DNA from: Halalkalibacter alkaliphilus
Lineage (GTDB): Bacteria > Bacillota > Bacilli > Bacillales > Bacillaceae_D
Assembly: GCF_023555415.1 (NCBI RefSeq)
Contig: NZ_JAKRYL010000011.1
Location: forward strand, 62,001-126,000
Direction: 5' to 3'
Length of the DNA stretch: 64,000 nucleotides
Positions 1-7,562 of this stretch are shown in pieces. A program made the position numbers and the translations under genes. The notes under the pieces are model-generated. The model saw only the letters and a program-made list of their open reading frames with translations. It searched no databases and had not been told where the DNA came from. Position 1 is the first letter of the stretch, and each line of letters begins with the position of its first letter.

Positions 1-55
1 TTTCGCCTTCTTCTGTCATCGTAAAAAACGTTCCGTTGTACCAAAGCGTTCCCAT
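1..55 (-). CDS. N-terminal fragment, probable amidohydrolase (YtcJ-like)
   Basis: Only the first 18 codons are in the window; the gene runs off the left edge. The reading starts at ATG (55-53) behind a strong ribosome binding site (AGGAGGAAAGGG just upstream) and gives MGTLWYNGTFFTMTEEGE. This resembles the start of YtcJ-type metal-dependent amidohydrolases, which open with a short beta strand before the metal-binding barrel, and ytcJ lies near sspA in B. subtilis. No catalytic residue is visible, so the family call rests on N-terminal resemblance and position only. Confidence 0.4.
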   Translation of the reverse strand, partial: MGTLWYNGTFFTMTEEGE

Positions 56-149
56 GATCCCTTTCCTCCTCGACAACTATGTAAAAATGTAACACGTTCA
101 TTCTTTATATAATATTATGTCACTTTAAGATAATTTTCTCAAAAACAAA

Positions 150-177
150 GAGAAGGGTGTAGTTAAACACCCTTCTC
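150..177 (-). terminator. Intrinsic terminator of sspA
   Basis: An 11-bp perfect stem (150-160 with 167-177, AGAAGGGTGT/ACACCCTTCT core) with a six-base loop lies 20 nt after the sspA stop. It is followed on the minus strand by a T-rich run. Confidence 0.85.
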
Positions 178-196
178 CCAGCCATAATATATCTAA

Positions 197-406
197 TTAT
201 TGGATGCTGCCACCCATTTGTTGTTCAGCCATTTGAACTAGACGCTTTGTAATTTCTCCACCAACAGAACCGTTAGCACGAGAAGTAGCATCTGCTCCAA
301 GTTGAACACCAAATTCAGAAGCGATTTCATACTTCATTTGATCTAGAGCTTGTTGTACACCAGGTACAAGAAGCTGGTTTGAATTACCGCTGTTGTTGTT
401 TGCCAT
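197..406 (-). CDS. sspA: Alpha/beta-type small acid-soluble spore protein
   Basis: This 69-residue protein coats and protects DNA in the dormant spore and is degraded at germination. It has the family hallmarks: a short N-terminal tail, the germination-protease site EIASEFGV around residues 27-34, and the conserved DNA-binding helix segments [20 protein letters not shown] and LVQMAEQQM. The start is ATG 406-404, seven bases after AGGAGG; a longer reading from 415 would begin inside that binding site. A sigma-G-like promoter lies upstream and a terminator downstream, so it looks monocistronic. It stands next to thiI/nifZ as in B. subtilis. The family is certain; the paralogue letter comes from position. 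Confidence 0.93.
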   Translation of the reverse strand: MANNNSGNSNQLLVPGVQQALDQMKYEIASEFGVQLGADATSRANGSVGGEITKRLVQMAEQQMGGSIQ

Positions 407-430
407 GTTTCTCACCTCCTTCTGTACTCA

Positions 431-461
431 TAGAATGAGTAGGAGAGGGTAAAAACATACA
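431..461 (-). promoter_or_regulatory. Sigma-G-type promoter for sspA
   Basis: On the minus strand TGTATG (461-456) and CATTCTA (437-431) are 18 nt apart. This fits the sigma-G pattern TGnATR and CATnnTA expected for a late forespore SASP gene, and it lies 25 nt upstream of the start codon. Confidence 0.6.
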
Positions 462-498
462 CAAGGTTAGCTGGTAATTGTTGTAATTAATCAAACAT

Positions 499-764
499 AG
501 TTTCATCAAAAAGGAAGTTCGCCTTTTTGCCGCAATAGTGCGATCCTCTTTGCGCTGGCTTCTCTCGCCGTGCGCCTTTTGAGAAGACCACTCAAAAGGC
601 TTAAAACATTACGGCGGCTCCGCTCAGCGCTTAGTTTCATCAAAAAGGAAGTTCGCCTTTGCAGGAATAGTGCGAACCTCTTTGCTCTGGCTTCTCTCGC
701 CGTGCGCCTTTTGAGAAGACCACTCAAAAGGCTTAAAACATTACGGCGGCTCCGCTCAGCGCTT
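499..764 (-). repeat. Structured repeat element, two tandem copies (locus A)
   Basis: Two head-to-tail units (499-632 and 633-764, about 134 and 132 bp) lie between thiI and sspA. Read on the minus strand each core folds as nested stems: P1 GCGCTG/CAGCGC (630-625 with 557-552 in copy 1), P2 GCCGT/ACGGC, and P3 GCCTTTTGAG/CTCAAAAGGC (574-583 with 591-600; 706-715 with 723-732) with a seven-base loop. Each unit also carries its own AAAAAGG hairpin. The open frames across it (both strands, 76-89 codons) merely read through the duplication and are internally repetitive, so I treat it as non-coding. Related copies lie at 24633, 35259, 37878, 51369, 60084 and 61998. Confidence 0.8.
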
Positions 765-803
765 AGTTTAACCAAAAAGGAAGATCGCCTTTTTGGTTAA
801 ACT
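765..803 (-). terminator. Hairpin terminator overlapping the thiI stop codon
   Basis: A perfect 16-bp inverted repeat (765-780 with 788-803, AGTTTAACCAAAAAGG and its complement) around a seven-base loop. Its proximal arm includes part of the thiI stop codon. The same hairpin in variant form starts each unit of the adjacent repeat. Confidence 0.7.
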
Positions 804-2004
804 AAAACAAGTTATCTACTTCTTTATTTACTGGTGCTGAGCTTGTTATTATGAGTTTTTCTGTTCGTTCTACTGCATCATTGACGTATTTTTCTACTTC
901 GATGTATTGTTCGTATTTATTAGCTTGTTCTCTTTTTGGCCTTGTTTTTGAATCTGGTGGTAAGAAGATTGTGCAGCAATCCTCAAATGGTAAAATCGAT
1001 GTTTCATACGTTTCGATTTTTTTAGCAATATCAATGACCTCAAGCTTGTCCATTGTAACTAACGGGCGGATGATTGGCAAGTTCGTTACTTCATTAATTG
1101 TATTCATGCTGTGCAACGTTTGACTAGCAACTTGTCCTAAACTTTCTCCAGTACCAAGAGCAAGGATTTTTCGTTCTTGGGCAATTTTCTCACTAATGCG
1201 AAGCATGACTCTTCTCATAATTGTCATTTGTAAATTACTCGGGATGTGTTGATGAATATGCTTTTGCACATCTGTAAAAGGTACAAGATGCAACACGACA
1301 GAGCTTCCATATTTCGTTAATGCCTTCGCCAGATCAATAACTTTTTGCTTTGCTCGCTCATTAGTATATGGGGGACTGTGAAAATGCACAGCCTCAATTT
1401 TTGCCCCACGTTTCAACGTTAAGTAGCCGGCAACTGGACTATCAATTCCACCCGATAATAACAACAATACTTTTCCACTCGTTCCTACAGGTAGGCCCCC
1501 TGCTCCTGCATAAGAACCTGATGTTACGTAGGTTGCTGTTTCACGCACTTCTACTCGAATATCTACATCTGGATTATGAACATCCACTGTAATTCCATCC
1601 GTATTCGCTAAGACATATCCGCCAATTTCCCGATTTAACTGCATTGTATCAAGTGGAAAAGGTTTATAAGCTCTTCTTGCAGTAATTTTAAAGGTTTGAA
1701 CACCTTCATGATCCTTCAATACTTGAAGAGCACCCTTTTGCATCGATTCAATGTCATTTTCGACTTTCAATGCCAAACTAAATGAATGGATACCAAAAAT
1801 GTGTTTTAATTTATCAACGACAAGTTCGTGGTTTTCACCATTTAATTTGATAACAATTCGACCATATGTGCGTTTAATTTCTAAGTTAGAAAATGATTTT
1901 AAACTCATTTTAATATTTTGCTGCAATGATTTTTCAAAAATGGAGCGATTTTTTCCTTTTAATGCTAATTCTCCAAACCTAATTAATATATGATCATATG
2001 TCAT
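802..2004 (-). CDS. thiI: tRNA 4-thiouridine synthase / sulfurtransferase ThiI
   Basis: ThiI adenylates tRNA U8 and transfers sulfur to make 4-thiouridine; sulfur comes from a partner cysteine desulfurase. The 400-residue protein has the N-terminal ferredoxin-like and THUMP regions (about 1-165) and the PP-loop ATP pyrophosphatase domain with SGGIDSP at 184-190. It ends near residue 400, so it lacks the C-terminal rhodanese domain of the E. coli form, as is usual in Bacillus. The start codon overlaps the stop of the upstream desulfurase gene (ATGA), which points to translational coupling and supports a dedicated NifZ-ThiI sulfur relay. Confidence 0.96.
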   Translation of the reverse strand: MTYDHILIRFGELALKGKNRSIFEKSLQQNIKMSLKSFSNLEIKRTYGRIVIKLNGENHELVVDKLKHIFGIHSFSLALKVENDIESMQKGALQVLKDHEGVQTFKITARRAYKPFPLDTMQLNREIGGYVLANTDGITVDVHNPDVDIRVEVRETATYVTSGSYAGAGGLPVGTSGKVLLLLSGGIDSPVAGYLTLKRGAKIEAVHFHSPPYTNERAKQKVIDLAKALTKYGSSVVLHLVPFTDVQKHIHQHIPSNLQMTIMRRVMLRISEKIAQERKILALGTGESLGQVASQTLHSMNTINEVTNLPIIRPLVTMDKLEVIDIAKKIETYETSILPFEDCCTIFLPPDSKTRPKREQANKYEQYIEVEKYVNDAVERTEKLIITSSAPVNKEVDNLF

Positions 2005-3143
2005 GAATTTACAACCTCCAATAATTCCGGAATAATAACTTTTAATTCAGCTATAAATTGATCCAACTCAGCAGCTGTTGTTTCAAAAGAGAAACTAACA
2101 CGTATGCCTGAGTTTGCTCTTTCCTCACTTAGACCCATCGCTAGCAGTACTCGGCTCGGTTCTGAAGCCTTTGATGAACAAGCAGATTTCGTAGATACAT
2201 AGATGTCTTTTGCTGTTAATGATTGAACAATTACTTCTGGCTTTGCACCTGGAATTGAGAAATTAACGATATGAGGAGCTGCGTTATGTTCTGGACTATT
2301 AATAACAACTCCTTCTAATTCCTTTAACTGTGTAATCAAATTATGACGTAACTGTTCGAGTTCTTTGCGTTTATTATCTTGTTCAAACGATAATCGTAAT
2401 GCTTTTGCCATTGCGACAATCCCTGCTACATTTTCCGTACCCGCCCTAAGACGGCTTTCTTGCGCACCGCCATGAAAGAGTGCATCGATTCTCAATCCTT
2501 CTCTAACAAATAAAAAGCCATTCCCCTTTAACCCATGAAATTTATGAGCAGAAAATGTACATAAGTCTATTCCAGATTTACGCAATTCTAAAGGGACTTT
2601 CGTGACCCCTTGAACATGATCAACATGAAAAAGAATTTGAGGGTAACTTTTTAGAAGCTGACCGATTTCTTTGATAGGTAAGATCGTTCCTGTCTCATTG
2701 TTAACATGAATCATTGAAACAATGATTGTATCAGAACGAATTTCCTTTTTAACTTGCTCTACGCTTACGCTACCTTCTTGATCAACAGGTAAATAAGTTA
2801 CGTCAAACCCTTCCTTTTCAAGCTGAACGAATGCCTCATCAGCTGAAGGGTGCTCGACTCGAGTAGTAATTATGTGTTTGCCTCGGTTTTGTTTTGCTCG
2901 AGCCGCCCCTTTAATTGCTATATTATTTCCTTCTGTTCCACCAGAAGTGAAGATGATTTCATTAGCTCCTACACCAAGTAGTCGGGCAATACGGTTTCTA
3001 GATTCACCAATTAACCCTTCTGCCTGCATACCGAGAGAGTGAAGAGAAGATGGATTTCCAAAATAGGTTGATGCAACTTTCGCATACGTTTCAATCACTT
3101 CCTGAAACGGTTTGGTCGTTGCACTATTATCTAAGTAAATCAT
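2001..3143 (-). CDS. nifZ: Cysteine desulfurase (IscS/NifS family) partner of ThiI
   Basis: This PLP-dependent enzyme removes sulfur from L-cysteine as an enzyme-bound persulfide. About 380 residues; the cofactor lysine is in SAHKFHG (K201) and the persulfide cysteine in STKSACSS (C322) on a short loop typical of the group feeding ThiI. Two adjacent ATG codons exist (3146 and 3143). The second gives the family N terminus [10 protein letters not shown] and better spacing from GGGGGAG. The stop overlaps the thiI start by four bases. A short gap and a bidirectional hairpin separate it from ezrA, so it probably has its own promoter. Confidence 0.95.
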   Translation of the reverse strand: MIYLDNSATTKPFQEVIETYAKVASTYFGNPSSLHSLGMQAEGLIGESRNRIARLLGVGANEIIFTSGGTEGNNIAIKGAARAKQNRGKHIITTRVEHPSADEAFVQLEKEGFDVTYLPVDQEGSVSVEQVKKEIRSDTIIVSMIHVNNETGTILPIKEIGQLLKSYPQILFHVDHVQGVTKVPLELRKSGIDLCTFSAHKFHGLKGNGFLFVREGLRIDALFHGGAQESRLRAGTENVAGIVAMAKALRLSFEQDNKRKELEQLRHNLITQLKELEGVVINSPEHNAAPHIVNFSIPGAKPEVIVQSLTAKDIYVSTKSACSSKASEPSRVLLAMGLSEERANSGIRVSFSFETTAAELDQFIAELKVIIPELLEVVNS

Positions 3144-3293
3144 CATATACTCCCCCTATACCTCATTTTTATTTACGCATCCATATATGTTAGCATAAAA
3201 TCTTTAAATAACAAGGTACATTATCAATATTGCCAGTTATTCACATGATAGTACGAAAAAGCACCGTTTTTTAAAACGAGAGAGTGGCTGAAT

Positions 3294-3337
3294 AAAAAAA
3301 GCTAGCTCCGACACCTCTTGTCGGAGCTAGCTTTTTT
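3294..3337 (-). terminator. Terminator of ezrA
   Basis: A perfect 13-bp stem GCTAGCTCCGACA/TGTCGGAGCTAGC (3301-3313 with 3319-3331) is flanked by A7 and T6 runs, so it could work in both directions. It starts directly after the ezrA stop. Confidence 0.9.
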
Positions 3338-3338
3338 A

Positions 3339-5030
3339 CTATACAGGCATATACCCTTTGACAACATCCAATACATTTGGCTCATATTTCTCTATGACAG
3401 AAACAGCACAGTTTAAAGCTTCCTCATATTCATATTGTCTAAACAACAATTCAGCCTCCAACAAGCCTGCAGCAACATCTTCTGATCGACTTCGATAGCG
3501 ATTGCCGTATTGAATAACTTTTTCTGCTAAATCAGCGACCTCTACTATCTCAATGACCATCTCTTGATTCTTTTTAACAATCGTTTCTGCTTCTTCAACT
3601 AACACAGTCACCCTGCCTAACTCCAACGGTACTTGAGCTAATTGATCAGCTGCCCGAACTAGCGTTTCATCAGCATTTTCTAATTGATCTAGTGTATGTT
3701 GTGGCATTCCTGGAATATTGCTCTTTTTTAGAACACGATACGTCTCCATCATGATGTCTTGAAGAGACTGTAGGGTCTCCTTCGCCGTTCGTTCATCTTC
3801 TCTTAAAGCAAACAGCGTTGCTTTCTCTTGTTCAATTTCTTCGGTAAGCTTGTTCATTTCATTTTGCCACACAACTACCATTTCTCGAATCGATGTATAA
3901 GTCTGCTTTTGATGTTCTGCTAAATCCGTTAAAACATATAACTGGTTCGTCAAATCATGAACATTTTCTTTAATTTGTTTTTGAGTACTCAATTGTTGTT
4001 TTGAAACAAAATAGCTTTTTTGTACATCCATTGTCTCGTAAGATAACGCCTCAACTTTTCGTTCGCTATCATCTATTTGAGACTTCAATTGCACTAGTTG
4101 GTCAAAAACATATTGTTTCGATTCAACCTCGAACTCAAGCGTATCATAAAGCTGTTCAATTTTATTCGAGAGCTCAAAAAGCTTCTCCTCAGCTCCATCA
4201 CATTTTAAAACAACTAAATCCTCTTTAACTTTATCCAGTTCTAGTTCCATTTGCTCTAATCTTGAATGTAGTGAAAATGGCTCTAGTTGATAGCCAGCTG
4301 ACTCCATTTCTTCCATTCCATCTCTTATCTCTTTCATTTCAGCGGGGATTCTTGTTTCAACCTGCACAAGAAGCTTAGGGTACTGCTCTACTAATGTTTC
4401 TAAATGAGTAACTATTTCATTAGCCGAAACAAGGTGTTCTCTAGCTTTCAAGTAACTCCCATCAGCCGTTGCCTGATCAAACATTTCAAGTTGTTCGTTA
4501 ATTTGATCCATTTTCTCATCAAAGGAAGCAAGACCAAGGCCCAAAGATCCACGTTTCTTCGTAATCGTTGAAAATAGCTCCTTATAAGCTGTACGCACTT
4601 CATCAATTTCGCTTCTATTTTGCTCTTCACTTTGAACAAGGCTTTTGACATCATCTAATAAAGTCTTAATTTGTTCTTCGATGCTAACGAGACGCTTTTC
4701 AGTTAGCTCTAATAGCTGTTTCGCTTTATTAAAACGGTTTTTTCCAGCAAGATCCTCTATATCAAATAACTTCTCTTCGATATCTGGCAAGATCCCCCCA
4801 ACAATTTCGTCCCATTCATTGCGCCATGTTTCAAATTTTTCTTCTGTCTGACCGGACATATGTAAATGTTTCACCTTGCCAATTTCATCAGGAATATCTC
4901 GATTTAATATACCATTTTTCCATTCCTCTAATCGGTCTACTTCCTTATATACACGCTTTCGTATAACGGAACTAACAATTATAAAAATAGCAACAATGGC
5001 TATGCTAATGTATATTAAGTAATAAATCAT
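3339..5030 (-). CDS. ezrA: Septation ring formation regulator EzrA
   Basis: EzrA is a membrane-anchored negative regulator of FtsZ ring assembly that also moves PBP1 between side wall and septum. The 563-residue length matches the family. One transmembrane segment lies at about residues 2-22 (YYLIYISIAIVAIFIIV), followed by a basic stretch and a nearly all-helical, charged cytoplasmic part rich in heptad-like Leu/Glu/Lys repeats, consistent with spectrin-like coiled coils. The start ATG follows AAGGGAG by seven bases. It is a single gene with a terminator directly behind it and lies between the nifZ-thiI pair and the divergent hisJ. Confidence 0.96.
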   Translation of the reverse strand: MIYYLIYISIAIVAIFIIVSSVIRKRVYKEVDRLEEWKNGILNRDIPDEIGKVKHLHMSGQTEEKFETWRNEWDEIVGGILPDIEEKLFDIEDLAGKNRFNKAKQLLELTEKRLVSIEEQIKTLLDDVKSLVQSEEQNRSEIDEVRTAYKELFSTITKKRGSLGLGLASFDEKMDQINEQLEMFDQATADGSYLKAREHLVSANEIVTHLETLVEQYPKLLVQVETRIPAEMKEIRDGMEEMESAGYQLEPFSLHSRLEQMELELDKVKEDLVVLKCDGAEEKLFELSNKIEQLYDTLEFEVESKQYVFDQLVQLKSQIDDSERKVEALSYETMDVQKSYFVSKQQLSTQKQIKENVHDLTNQLYVLTDLAEHQKQTYTSIREMVVVWQNEMNKLTEEIEQEKATLFALREDERTAKETLQSLQDIMMETYRVLKKSNIPGMPQHTLDQLENADETLVRAADQLAQVPLELGRVTVLVEEAETIVKKNQEMVIEIVEVADLAEKVIQYGNRYRSRSEDVAAGLLEAELLFRQYEYEEALNCAVSVIEKYEPNVLDVVKGYMPV

Positions 5031-5272
5031 AGGAGGACTCCCTTCTTTTGCTCATTAGTCTGTACATTTCAATATAGCTTCTTGTTGTTTCTGCAAATAA
5101 AACAAAAATCCTCTATTTTTGACAAATTTGTCTAAGATTTTTACGATTTTGATAGTTTCTATGATACCATGAAATAGCTAGTTTGTATCCATTTTATAAG
5201 TTCAAATCTGTAAAATAAAAACAAAACGAGAGAAATTTATTTTTCATTCTCAATTAGTAAGGAGAGAAATGA

Positions 5273-6097
5273 ATGATACATGATGGTCACATTCACAGTC
5301 CTTATTGTCCTCATGGTACGAAAGATTCGTTTGAGAAGTATTGTGAGTTGGCAATTCAAAAAAATATAAAAGGAATTACGTTCACAGAGCATGCTCCTCT
5401 CCCTCCTTCTTTTCAAGACCCTACTCCCTTGAAAGATAGTGGAATGAATCCAGATGATTTGCAAGACTATTTCAAGGAAATTCAAGCACTAAAACGGCAT
5501 TATAATAAACATCTTACTATTTATGCCGGATTAGAAATTGATTATATTGAAGGTTATGAAAAAGAAACATTAGACTTTCTAAATGAAATTGGTCCGCTGT
5601 TAGATGACAGTATTTTATCTGTCCATTTTTTGAAAATTAATGAGAATTACCTTTGTATTGATTACAGCCCTGATGTTTTTTCAGATGCCATTAAACAATT
5701 AGGATCAACGGAATCCGTGCATAAGCTCTATTATCAAACGGTTACGAAGTCAATTGAAATGGACTTAGGTCCTTTTAAACCTAAGCGGATAGGTCATATA
5801 ACACTAGCTAGGAAATTCATTCAGAAATTCCCAGTAGCTAGTGACTTCTCTGAAGAAACTAATTTAATTCTGCATCAGATCAAGAAAAAAGGGTATGCGC
5901 TCGATTATAATGGCGCGGGTTGTACCAAGCCATTATGTAAAGAGCCCTACCCTAATGAATTAATTATTAAAAAGGCCATCGATCTTGCCATCCCACTTGT
6001 GTATGGTTCAGACGCACATCAAGCGAATGGATTAATGTCAGGAATGGATCAACTTTATCCAAAAGCAAGTTTTACGAGACCCTTATCCTTATTATGA
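5273..6097 (+). CDS. hisJ: Histidinol-phosphatase, PHP family
   Basis: This enzyme catalyses the penultimate step of histidine synthesis, histidinol phosphate to histidinol. 274 residues with the PHP-fold metal motif HDGHIHS at 3-9, a second metal segment TEHAP near 45, and GSDAH near the C terminus. AAGGAGAG precedes the ATG by about seven bases. A TTGACA (5119) and TACGAT (5142) pair 17 nt apart could be its promoter. The last six bases overlap the end of the convergent refZ. As in B. subtilis it stands alone, away from the his operon. Confidence 0.93.
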   Translation: MIHDGHIHSPYCPHGTKDSFEKYCELAIQKNIKGITFTEHAPLPPSFQDPTPLKDSGMNPDDLQDYFKEIQALKRHYNKHLTIYAGLEIDYIEGYEKETLDFLNEIGPLLDDSILSVHFLKINENYLCIDYSPDVFSDAIKQLGSTESVHKLYYQTVTKSIEMDLGPFKPKRIGHITLARKFIQKFPVASDFSEETNLILHQIKKKGYALDYNGAGCTKPLCKEPYPNELIIKKAIDLAIPLVYGSDAHQANGLMSGMDQLYPKASFTRPLSLL

Positions 6098-6745
6098 AAT
6101 AGACCTTGGCAGTAAATACGTAGTCGTAGTTGTATACTCTTGCTGACTCTTGCAAAGCCAAAGATCAATCCAATGTCTAATATGCTTCATATATCTTTCA
6201 ATAAAGTACGGTTCGGTTGTTGTAATCTGGTAGAGCTCGCTTAAGTAATGGGGAGATTGGAAAGGCATAATAATCATCGTCCGTAGATGAATGACAGCAA
6301 AGTCAAGTGGTTGCTTCCGAAATTCTCCCTTTCTCATACCAGAGCGAATAAGCTCTTCTAAGTCATGTTTTTCTTTTCTTAAATATGTCGTCATAAGTTC
6401 TCGCACTAAAACTGAGTCCATAGTCATTTCGCGATGAACCATCCGAGCGACAAAATGATTTTCAGATTGATATTGAAGAAGCGCTTTTATTAGTGAAAGT
6501 AACTGTTCTTTTGTAGAATTAAGTGATTTCTCTTGTTCGTTTTTTATTATTTGCAAATGTCCTTCAAGAAACTGAGTCATCAACTCTTCATAGAGGCCTT
6601 TTTTTCCACCAAAATGATAGGAGACAAGAGCGACATTGACGTTAGCCTTACTAGCGATATCTCGAACCGAGGTACCATCAAAACCTTGAGTATGAAAAAG
6701 TCGAACAGCAGCATCAATAATTCTATCTTTTTTTGTTTCCTTCAT
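6092..6745 (-). CDS. refZ: TetR-family DNA-binding protein RefZ (forespore capture)
   Basis: The N-terminal helix-turn-helix (about residues 8-55, RIIDAAVRLFHTQGFDGTSVRDIA...VALVSYHFGGKKGLYEEL) is typical of TetR proteins, followed by an all-helical ligand or dimer domain. Position between hisJ and ytsP matches B. subtilis RefZ (YttP), a protein that binds sites flanking the origin and helps set the position of the polar Z ring and the captured chromosome arm at sporulation. The function is taken from synteny; sequence alone shows only a TetR regulator. The gene converges on hisJ with a six-base overlap. No obvious binding motif was recognised in the window. Confidence 0.85.
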   Translation of the reverse strand: MKETKKDRIIDAAVRLFHTQGFDGTSVRDIASKANVNVALVSYHFGGKKGLYEELMTQFLEGHLQIIKNEQEKSLNSTKEQLLSLIKALLQYQSENHFVARMVHREMTMDSVLVRELMTTYLRKEKHDLEELIRSGMRKGEFRKQPLDFAVIHLRTMIIMPFQSPHYLSELYQITTTEPYFIERYMKHIRHWIDLWLCKSQQEYTTTTTYLLPRSIS

Positions 6746-6966
6746 AATTGGTAGCCCTCCTTGTATATCCTTCCTCTTAAAATTTTCGTGCTAGTAAGCC
6801 ATTTTCCTCTATGAATCGCTCGACAAAAATCATTGACTTTTCAACAAAATTCTTGCTTTGCCCTATCATTTTCGACTCCTCGTTCCTCTCTTGATTTCTT
6901 TTGAGTATCCTTTTTATATAATTTCATGTAAAATGTCACAATAGTTTTTTTCAAAAGAAAGGTTGG

Positions 6967-7458
6967 ATGGACATGTTCGCAAAAGAAGCATATAAAGGTA
7001 CGTTGGAAGAACAATATACGACACTTTCAAAGCAGCTAGATGCTTTATTAAGCGGTGAGGAAGATCTTATCGCCAATCTTGCAAATGCAAGTGCACTATT
7101 AGCTCAATTTCTAGACGATGTGAATTGGGTAGGATTTTATCTATTGAAGAAAGAAGGCTTAGTGTTAGGGCCATTTCAAGGTTTACCTGCATGTGTACGA
7201 ATCCCAGTAGGAAAAGGTGTGTGCGGAACGGCAGTAGAAAGAAATGAAACGATGCTAGTTGAGGATGTTCATCAATTCCCTGGCCATATCGCATGTGATG
7301 CAGCGTCTCGTTCAGAAATTGTCATCCCAATACGTCAAAACAATTCACTTGTTGCCATCTTAGACATTGACAGCCCTCTTCTAGCAAGGTTTACAGAAGA
7401 AGAGCAACGTTATTTAGAGGAATTTGTAACAGTTCTTGAAAAACATATCGTTTTATAA
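6967..7458 (+). CDS. msrC: Free methionine-(R)-sulfoxide reductase (GAF type, YtsP)
   Basis: A single-GAF-domain enzyme that reduces free Met-R-sulfoxide. 163 residues with the three conserved cysteines in LPACVRIP, GKGVCGTA and GHIACDAASRSEIV, and the signature LDIDSP near the C terminus. GAAAGG precedes two possible in-frame ATGs (6967 and 6973). A good TATAAT (6917) lies about 45 nt upstream, but the -35 is weak. It stands head-on to dgcP with a shared structured terminator between them. Confidence 0.9.
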   Translation: MDMFAKEAYKGTLEEQYTTLSKQLDALLSGEEDLIANLANASALLAQFLDDVNWVGFYLLKKEGLVLGPFQGLPACVRIPVGKGVCGTAVERNETMLVEDVHQFPGHIACDAASRSEIVIPIRQNNSLVAILDIDSPLLARFTEEEQRYLEEFVTVLEKHIVL

Positions 7459-7471
7459 AATTGAAAGAAAT

Positions 7472-7557
7472 GTTGTCTCATTAACCCCTATACAAAGATA
7501 CAAAACGTTCATTCATGTAGAATGCTCGCGGATCTAAAGCGAGGTTTTTGAGACAAC
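7472..7557. terminator. Branched bidirectional terminator-like structure
   Basis: Outer stem GTTGTCTCA/TGAGACAAC (7472-7480 with 7549-7557) encloses two small hairpins, CATTC/GAATG (7510-7514 with 7520-7524) and CTCGC/GCGAG (7525-7529 with 7539-7543), giving a multi-branch fold. T-rich flanks and position between convergent genes suggest transcription termination. A similar outer stem occurs at 34026-34109. Confidence 0.55.
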
Positions 7558-7562
7558 TTTAT

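Noticed and set aside
506-775. Open frames of 76-89 codons on both strands with internally repeated protein sequence
   Set aside because: They read through the duplicated structured element; no ribosome binding site, and the repeated peptide follows the DNA repeat exactly.
7001-7300. Antisense frame over ytsP (75 codons)
   Set aside because: Shadow of a conserved GAF-domain enzyme; no binding site.
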